NCBI GenBank assembly: GCA_037783415.1
Contig: JAZGTN010000009.1
Coordinates: 5,394,001 to 5,458,000 of the forward strand
Origin: Leptasterias polaris
Taxonomy: Eukaryota; Echinodermata; Asteroidea; Forcipulatida; Asteriidae
Reading direction: 5' to 3'
Length of the DNA: 64,000 nt
Positions 57,977 through 64,000 of this stretch are shown here, piece by piece. A model generated the notes under the pieces. The model ran no database searches and was not told the origin of the DNA. It was given only the letters and a program-made list of their open reading frames with translations. Numbering within the stretch: the first letter of the stretch is position 1; each line of letters opens with the position of its first letter. Both the position numbers and the translations under genes were made by a program.

Positions 57977-58631
57977 CTGTGCAAAGTGAATGAATTAAAA
58001 ACAATCGTTTTCAATAGAAGAGTCCATTCAATCTCCTTCCAATTGTTCCCACAATACAAAGGTAATGATTTGTTGTTAATAAGTTTAAACAATTAATATT
58101 AAAATGAAGAAAACACAAGAGAAAGGGAACATTAATAGTTGATATTACTCAAATAAACAGTGATCAAAACTAGCAAACATGTTTTTTCTCCACCTTTGTG
58201 ATACTTAATATTTTGTGCAATCGTGTTTATCTCATGTCATTCTTTTTATCTCTTCATTGGTGTAGTTCAATAATCATCTAATTAGCGCAATTAACCCCAA
58301 AATATGCTCTCATACTGTTTCCCAAATCTAACAAAATGATGGCAGAGAAATCAAGAGGAACATGATTATGGTCACATTCCCGAAATGCAAAATGAAGTTC
58401 AAATGAATTGTTTTTCATAAACAAATTTGATCAGCCTGATAGATATTCGTTAAGACACATGATTTTCATAGGACAAATGTATGGCTAAACATAACGTACA
58501 AATCATCATGGAGTAGAAGCTTAGTGTACAAAAGGCAAGAATAGCATGATGAGATATGACAAATTTGACATTAATACATTGGTCTTTCGGTCAGTGACAT
58601 GGTCAGTGTAGGGAGGAAGGGTCAGTGTGAC
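57977..58631. repeat. Right flank of exon 1, duplicated at 164 to about 1390
   Basis: Aligns in order with the right flank of exon 43 up to GGGTCAGTGTGAC, where the LTR begins. The uninterrupted continuation ATGGTCAGTG is seen at 57460. Confidence 0.75.
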
Positions 58632-60006
58632 TGTCAAAGTATTTCCATTTTATGTGCATTCTTTAAATTGTTTTAGTTATTGTGGCCCGCTGGTAGAAAG
58701 AATTAGCGCTCTAAATTCCTTAGTTCTTTCAGTTCACGGAAAGTTGATTAAGCAGCCCAGTGCGTCTTTGTTGTTTTGATTGACGTGCGTGTATAGTGAA
58801 GGTTCATTTATTGTTCTGGGGTCGAGGTTGCAGTATTTCCTTATTTGGTCATGATATTTAGTGTTGGCTATTGTTAGTTGGAATGTAGGTGTGGCAATTG
58901 AGGGAATGTTCTGTACATAGGGCAAGATTGACTGAAAGTGTTGGTCAGTATCGAACATGATTTCGACCGAGCAGGGTCGCAACTGAGTGGGGAGAGTGAG
59001 AGAGAGAAAGTGGGTCAACACCCGTAACCACCCGGCGAGTGAGTCGAGCCCTCGCAGGTTTCGGGACTGAGACTCCACCGTTTATAGAGGTAGTTCCGTG
59101 AGACAGAAAGGTCCACGATGCGTTAAGTGACCGATTTCCACCGGCGCCCACAGCCTGGAATCCAAGCCCTCCAAAGAGGCGAAATATCGTAAGTTAGATT
59201 TTCACTACTTAATGTGGATAATTGTATTCTTGAAGTTTAAAGCAAAACAATTTTGAAAGTGTGTTTTAGTTGATGCATTACGTTTAAAATAGTGTGCTTA
59301 TTGGCAAGATATTTGGACGTTTCTTGGTTAATTATTTTACTATAGATGACCGTCTAACTCCAGTCGACGATCAATGGGATTGTCTTAGTGAGCCGAGTCC
59401 TCCACTGGCTGACTATACGGAAGCTGAAGTTCAAGCGAGGGACAAACCGAGCTAGAGTGACCCAAAGAGTTGGCTGAAGCTAAGGAGTTGCCATGTGTAG
59501 ATTGAGTCGCTAAAGCGAGGAACAAACCGAGCCAGAGTGACCCAAAGAGCTGCATGTTAGCCAGAAACACGGGTTTAAACCAATCATTTATTTTTGTTGC
59601 ATTAACGGAATTAGTCAGTCCAATATAATTTAAGTAGTGGGAGGTCGCCACGTCAGCGACTCTCTCTAGTATAGAATTGCGACGTAATTTTAATTAAATT
59701 TGGAAATGGCATTATCTTTGTTTGCTGAATTATAATTAAGAATCTGGAAGAAGAATATATTCAATAATAATTTGCATTTGGTTAATTATAAACTAAACCA
59801 AGGCTGAAAGAATTGTGTTAAATTTCGCAAACTTTAATTTGTAATATTGTCTTGTACATTTCTGTACATATTATTTCCCCTTGTAAATTAAAGAACTTTG
59901 TTAAGTTCTTGTTAATTTCTAAAGAAGTGTGTACAGTTTGTCTATTTTTTTTGTGTTCATAAGATACGTATTGTCAAAACTGCTCTTATTGAAGATTAGT
60001 GTGACA
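58632..60006 (+). mobile_element. 5' LTR of a Gmr1-like Ty3/gypsy retrotransposon
   Basis: A 1375-bp LTR that starts TGTCA and ends TGACA, a perfect five-base inverted pair. The left border is fixed by the break in a host repeat at 58631. The right border lies five bases before the primer binding site. It contains a 37-bp direct repeat (59433 to 59469 and 59513 to 59549). The paired 3' LTR is beyond the window. Confidence 0.82.
59433..59549. repeat. 37-bp direct repeat inside the LTR
   Basis: Two copies with two mismatches at 80-bp spacing, both containing ACAAACCGAGC and AGAGTGACCCAAAGAG. Confidence 0.85.
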
Positions 60007-60011
60007 ATTTA

Positions 60012-60029
60012 TGGGGGCTTGTCCGGGAA
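60012..60029 (+). promoter_or_regulatory. Primer binding site, proline tRNA type
   Basis: TGGGGGCTTGTCCGGGAA matches the well-known tRNA-Pro primer site of murine leukaemia virus at 16 of 18 bases. It lies five bases after the LTR end, where minus-strand synthesis would start. Confidence 0.75.
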
Positions 60030-60252
60030 GTGGACGGAAAAAAAAATCGTATCCTTTGAACCTAAATAATAGTCATTCATTTTATAATTGTTCATTATTT
60101 GGACATATGCTCTCCATCCTTTTTTTTTTCTTCTCGTAGTGATAGGGCTATGGCTCCATGTTGTGTGCTGCCGTGGAACTCGGTCAATCCCGCCTGATGC
60201 ATTGTATCCTTTTCTCTTGTACGGTGCCGTGTTGGTTACAACTGTTGGTGTG

Positions 60253-63200
60253 ATGGAAAGTGAAATTCGCGAGTTGCGTGAGTTGGGTGTGAGTTGTGGA
60301 TTGAGTGGAAAGGATCTGTTAGATTTTGTACAGAAAGAACGTGAGAAAATGCACACAGAACGCCTCAGAGAAAGGAAGGAAAAGGAAAGGTTAGACAGAG
60401 ACGAGCGCGCTTACACTCTTGAAATGAAAAAAAAAGATAAGGACATTCTTGAAGCACAAGCTAAACTAGAAAAGGTCAAAAGAGAAAGTGTCAGTAGTGA
60501 TGAAACGTCTTTCAGTGGTCACAGTTCAAGGTTAAAGGCTAGAGCACCCAAATTACCTCCATTTGATGACACAAAAGACGATCTGGATGCATACTTGCAA
60601 CGTTTCGAACGTTATGCATCAAGTCAGTCATGGGAACGTGAGGAATGGGCGATCAATTTAAGCGCACTCTTAAAGGGCAAAGCTTTGGATGTGTATTCGC
60701 GTTTAGGCGCTGGCGAATCCGCCGAATACGAAAAACTCAAGGACGCATTGCTTAAGCGATTTCATCTTAATGAGCATGGCTTTAGACTAAAGTTCAGGTC
60801 CGCAAGACCCGATAAAGACGAAAGCGCACCTCAATTTGCCGTCCGTTTGGATAATTTGTTGACGCGTTGGGTGACTATGGCAAAATCTGAAAAGAAATAT
60901 GACTCTCTCAAAGATTTGCTTCTGCGGGAGCAATTTTTGAACTGTTCCAGCGAAAATCTAGCATTGTTTTTGAAAGAACGAAAACCATCCACTGTTTCAG
61001 AGATGGCATATTTTGCTGAGCAATATGCAGATGCCCATGGTTCCTTTGGGTTATTTCCCACTGGAGAAAAACCGCATCAGGAAAGACAGCAATTCGTTAA
61101 CAAACGTTCTGATAACTATAGGTCAGTTCCCAAACCAACGTATTCACAAAATCCAAATGCACGCAGGTTTAACCACAATCCAAATACAAGTTCTAATGCC
61201 AGCAATAATACATTCCAGCGAACAGTAACCTGCTTCATATGTCATAAGCAAGGACATTATGCTAGAGACTGTCGTAGTAGGCCTCGGGATCATATCACAA
61301 AAGTAGCAAATGTGATTGCATCCGCATTAACTGGCATATTAGGTGAAGACGATCGTGAACACTACAGATCGCCAACCGAGAACACAAAACAAAGTAGTAG
61401 CGCGACCCAACCAAAATCGCATGAAAGAGTAGCATGCATGGTAACTGTCCCCAAGTCTGTAACCCTTGCAGACTGCTGTGTACAAGATGGTTATGTTACA
61501 TTGAATTGTGGCTGCGAACTCCCTGTCATGACCGCTGCCTGCAGTAAACGAGATCAATCGGGAATGCCCGTGACTAACGGTATAGTCAACGATAAAGCCG
61601 CTCAAGTTTTACGCGATAGTGGATGCAGCAGCGTAATAATCAGACGTAGCTTAGTACCAAATGAGCAATTGACCGGCGTAGAAAAGTCTTGTGTCCTGGT
61701 TGACGGCACAATTCGAACTGCTCCCGTCGCAAAAATCAAATTAGACACGCCTTACTTTGTAGGATGGACCTATGCGCTTTGCATGACAAATCCCATATAT
61801 GACGTCATTCTTGGAAACATTGATAATGTAAGATCACCAAATGACCCAGACTTAAATTGGCAGAATAGTAAAATACCAGAAAATACAGCTGCTGATCAAG
61901 CGCACGCAGAATGTGAACTTAACGCTGTAGTAACTAGAGCACAGAAATTGGCACAAGGCAAACCGCTCAGAAAACTCAAAGTTCCTGACATCATTCCGGA
62001 TATTTCAAAGCAAGAGATCGCGAAAGAGCAACTAGATGATCCAACACTGTCTCGTGTACGCGAACTCGCTTCAGATAAGGATGAGAAACATTACTATTAT
62101 GGATCGCACTCTAAATTCTTCTGGCAAGACGATTTATTATACCGAGAGTTCAAATCACCTAAAGTCCAATTTGGAGATTGTTGTCATCAACTTGTAGTTC
62201 CAATGAAATTTCGCAGCTATGTCATGAAACTAGCCCATGAAGCAATTCTAGGAGGTCATCAAGGCCCACGTAAGACCACTGACAAAGTACTATCTGAATT
62301 TTTCTGGCCAAGTTGTCAAGCAGACATTACTAGGTATTGCCATTCATGCGACATATGCCAAAGAACAATTCCCAGAGGCAAAGTAAGAAAGGTCCCTCTA
62401 GGAAATATGCCCGTCATCGACACTCCGTTTCAGCGCGTCGCGATAGACATTGTTGGTCCGATACATCCCAAAACTGAAAACGGAAATCGTTTTATTGTCA
62501 CACTCGTCGATTACGCCACTCGTTATCCGGAAGCTATTCCGCTTCCAAGCATAGAAACTACTAGAGTAGCTGAAGCTATGGTCGATGTATTTTCACGTGT
62601 AGGTATCCCGAATGAAATATTATCCGATCAGGGCTCACAGTTTACTTCCGATCTTATGAAAGAGATAAGTAGATTGCTTTCTATCAGACATTTGACAACT
62701 ACTCCGTACCATCCATCTTGTAATGGTCTCGTCGAAAGATTTAACGGTACTCTCAAACTTATGCTCAAGCGACTTTGCGCTGAAAGACCTCGAGATTGGG
62801 ATCGATACATTACCCCTCTTCTCTTTGCGTACCGCGAAACTCCTCAGTCAAGTTTAGGTTTCGCACCATTCGAATTGCTATACGGTAGAACTGTTCGAGG
62901 GCCGATGTCAATTCTCAAGGAACTTTGGACAGGGAAAGTTGCGAGCACAGAAATCAAAACCACGTATCAGTATGTACTAGACTTGCGTGAACGCTTAGAA
63001 CAAACTTGTGAGATGGCTCAAGAACACTTACAGAAATCAGCTGAAAGGTACAAGAAGTACTATAATGCAAAAGCTAGGGCGAGAAGTTTCAACCTAGGCG
63101 ATCTTGTGTTATTACTTCTGCCAACCGATCACAACAAACTGCTACTTCAGTGGAAGGGCCCCTTCCCTGTTATAGCAAAGATAGGTTCAGTAGACTATCG

Positions 63201-64000
63201 TATAGATTTTGGCTCAGGCAAATCTAAAACATTCCATGCAAATATTCTGAAGAAATATATCAGCAGACCCAAACTGGAAGAAAACCAAAGTTCAGTGAAA
63301 CCGGATAAGGTGCACAGTGAAAAAAACATAAGTGAAGTTCAAAGGTCAGATGAAAACCTGCTAGACCGTGTTTGTGTTAGTATCATTGAATGTGAACAAA
63401 ACCCTGAAGTACATGAATCACTCATGGAAACAAAAACTGACAATGAAGATGTCATAACCTTGCCATCATTGCAAGCGAAGGAAACATTACAAGATGTCCA
63501 AATTAGCAGTGAACTTAGTTCAGAACAAGTTCAACAAGCTAGAAGAATGTTGAATAATTATCAAGAAGTGATGACTGACATCCCAGGTCAAACAAATTTG
63601 GCTCAACATGAAATTAGAGTTTCGTCGTCTGATCCGATTCGCAGCAAACCATACCCGTTGCCTTATGCACTACGCGAAACAATTGATAGTGAAGTTCAAG
63701 ATATGCTACGCATGGGAATTATCGAACGTTCGGACTCGCCGTACACTTCACCGATAGTCCTAGTTAAAAAGCGAGACGGAACAAATCGATTCTGCGTAGA
63801 TTTCAGAAAACTCAATAAAATCACAGTTTTTGACGCCGAACCTATTCCTAGCCAAGAACAAATATTTGCGCGCTTAGCCAGCGATCAATATTTCACCAAA
63901 CTTGACCTCAGTAAAGGCTATTGGCAAATACCTGTACACCCGGCTGCTAGAGAGAAAACTGCGTTCGTTTCACCAAGTGGACTATATCAGTTTAGGATGA
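60253..64000 (+). CDS. Gag-Pol of a Gmr1-like Ty3/gypsy element (3' end beyond window)
   Basis: One uninterrupted frame of 1249 codons to the right edge. ATG at 60253 has G at -3 and +4, and no in-frame ATG lies upstream after the stop at 60085. Order: charged coiled-coil-like N-terminus (1 to 75); capsid (about 90 to 265), with a SCAN-like stretch at 217 to 262; CCHC knuckle C-x2-C-x4-H-x4-C (327 to 340); retropepsin with DSG at 455 to 457 and ILGN at 519 to 522; integrase with H662-x6-H669-x29-C699-x2-C702 and catalytic D732, D792, E828 (D-x59-D-x35-E), then a GPF module at 969 to 971; and last a reverse transcriptase with FRKLNKIT and catalytic Asp 1218 in KLDLSKGYWQI. The YxDD motif and RNase H would lie beyond the edge. 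Intact so far, so possibly young. Confidence 0.93.
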   Translation, partial: MESEIRELRELGVSCGLSGKDLLDFVQKEREKMHTERLRERKEKERLDRDERAYTLEMKKKDKDILEAQAKLEKVKRESVSSDETSFSGHSSRLKARAPKLPPFDDTKDDLDAYLQRFERYASSQSWEREEWAINLSALLKGKALDVYSRLGAGESAEYEKLKDALLKRFHLNEHGFRLKFRSARPDKDESAPQFAVRLDNLLTRWVTMAKSEKKYDSLKDLLLREQFLNCSSENLALFLKERKPSTVSEMAYFAEQYADAHGSFGLFPTGEKPHQERQQFVNKRSDNYRSVPKPTYSQNPNARRFNHNPNTSSNASNNTFQRTVTCFICHKQGHYARDCRSRPRDHITKVANVIASALTGILGEDDREHYRSPTENTKQSSSATQPKSHERVACMVTVPKSVTLADCCVQDGYVTLNCGCELPVMTAACSKRDQSGMPVTNGIVNDKAAQVLRDSGCSSVIIRRSLVPNEQLTGVEKSCVLVDGTIRTAPVAKIKLDTPYFVGWTYALCMTNPIYDVILGNIDNVRSPNDPDLNWQNSKIPENTAADQAHAECELNAVVTRAQKLAQGKPLRKLKVPDIIPDISKQEIAKEQLDDPTLSRVRELASDKDEKHYYYGSHSKFFWQDDLLYREFKSPKVQFGDCCHQLVVPMKFRSYVMKLAHEAILGGHQGPRKTTDKVLSEFFWPSCQADITRYCHSCDICQRTIPRGKVRKVPLGNMPVIDTPFQRVAIDIVGPIHPKTENGNRFIVTLVDYATRYPEAIPLPSIETTRVAEAMVDVFSRVGIPNEILSDQGSQFTSDLMKEISRLLSIRHLTTTPYHPSCNGLVERFNGTLKLMLKRLCAERPRDWDRYITPLLFAYRETPQSSLGFAPFELLYGRTVRGPMSILKELWTGKVASTEIKTTYQYVLDLRERLEQTCEMAQEHLQKSAERYKKYYNAKARARSFNLGDLVLLLLPTDHNKLLLQWKGPFPVIAKIGSVDYRIDFGSGKSKTFHANILKKYISRPKLEENQSSVKPDKVHSEKNISEVQRSDENLLDRVCVSIIECEQNPEVHESLMETKTDNEDVITLPSLQAKETLQDVQISSELSSEQVQQARRMLNNYQEVMTDIPGQTNLAQHEIRVSSSDPIRSKPYPLPYALRETIDSEVQDMLRMGIIERSDSPYTSPIVLVKKRDGTNRFCVDFRKLNKITVFDAEPIPSQEQIFARLASDQYFTKLDLSKGYWQIPVHPAAREKTAFVSPSGLYQFRM
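60904..61038 (+). other. SCAN-like part of the Gag capsid
   Basis: Residues about 217 to 262 read SLKDLLLREQFLNCSSENLA and then a KERKPSTVSEMAYFAEQYA helix. This resembles vertebrate SCAN domains (LL.LEQFL..LP.EL....RE..P.S.EEA). SCAN domains have been reported to derive from the capsid of Gmr1-like elements. Confidence 0.65.

Noticed and set aside
58734..59651. Minus-strand open frames of 60 to 114 codons
   Set aside because: They lie inside the LTR, opposite to the element, with no domain or codon signal.
60009..62810. Minus-strand open frames opposite the Gag-Pol
   Set aside because: Shadows of the long plus-strand reading frame.

Overview
The window is animal nuclear DNA: AT-rich, intron-rich and full of repeats. 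It probably comes from a marine deuterostome, and an echinoderm is the best guess. Three things point that way: a secreted or membrane protein gene of EGF, HYR, NIDO, AMOP, VWD and SEA modules; a Ty3/gypsy retrotransposon of the Gmr1 type, described mainly from deuterostomes; and many tRNA-derived SINE-like copies. The species cannot be named from the sequence alone. Nothing prokaryotic was seen.

Positions 71 to 57976 are filled by one multi-exon gene on the minus strand, so its 5' side is on the right. I found 43 coding exons by reading splice sites and reading frame. They total 6258 bp, or 2086 codons, with compatible phase at every junction. Neither the signal-peptide exon nor the 3' end is in the window. 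In protein order it reads: three short EGF-like modules of a CxCxC type (57.9, 54.2 and 52.1 kb); one HYR module (50.2 kb); a NIDO domain (49.4 to 45.3 kb); an AMOP domain (45.3 to 44.2 kb); a mucin-4-like VWD with a GDPH motif and its C-terminal extension (40.4 to 29.6 kb); a cadherin or Ig-like module (28.2 to 27.4 kb); about 16 EGF modules, mostly calcium-binding type (27.4 to 13.9 kb); a SEA domain (13.2 to 12.0 kb); three more EGFs (11.4 to 9.4 kb); and eight CxCxC EGF modules (8.3 to 0.07 kb). This is the layout of a MUC4 or SUSD2-like adhesive or mucin-like surface protein. Whether the outermost EGF exons at 52 to 58 kb belong to this gene or to the 3' end of an upstream tandem paralogue cannot be settled here.

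The introns hold several mobile-element remnants: a frameshifted THAP-domain fragment between inverted repeats (4.5 to 5.0 kb), a broken Penelope-like element with GIY-YIG (6.8 to 7.9 kb), a candidate solo LTR (16.4 to 17.2 kb), a foldback element (32.7 kb), a non-LTR reverse transcriptase remnant ending in a perfect hairpin (37.8 to 38.8 kb), a dispersed repeat present in opposite orientations at 41.5 and 56.8 kb, a 522-bp MITE (52.5 to 53.0 kb) and scattered tRNA-like SINE heads.

From 58632 to the right edge lies the 5' part of an LTR retrotransposon on the plus strand: LTR, proline-type primer site, then one open frame running Gag, CCHC knuckle, protease, integrase and then reverse transcriptase. 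Integrase before reverse transcriptase is the reverse of the usual Ty3/gypsy order and is the diagnostic trait of Gmr1-like elements. It interrupts an intron repeat whose unbroken copies are visible elsewhere in the window, so its left boundary can be placed to the base.
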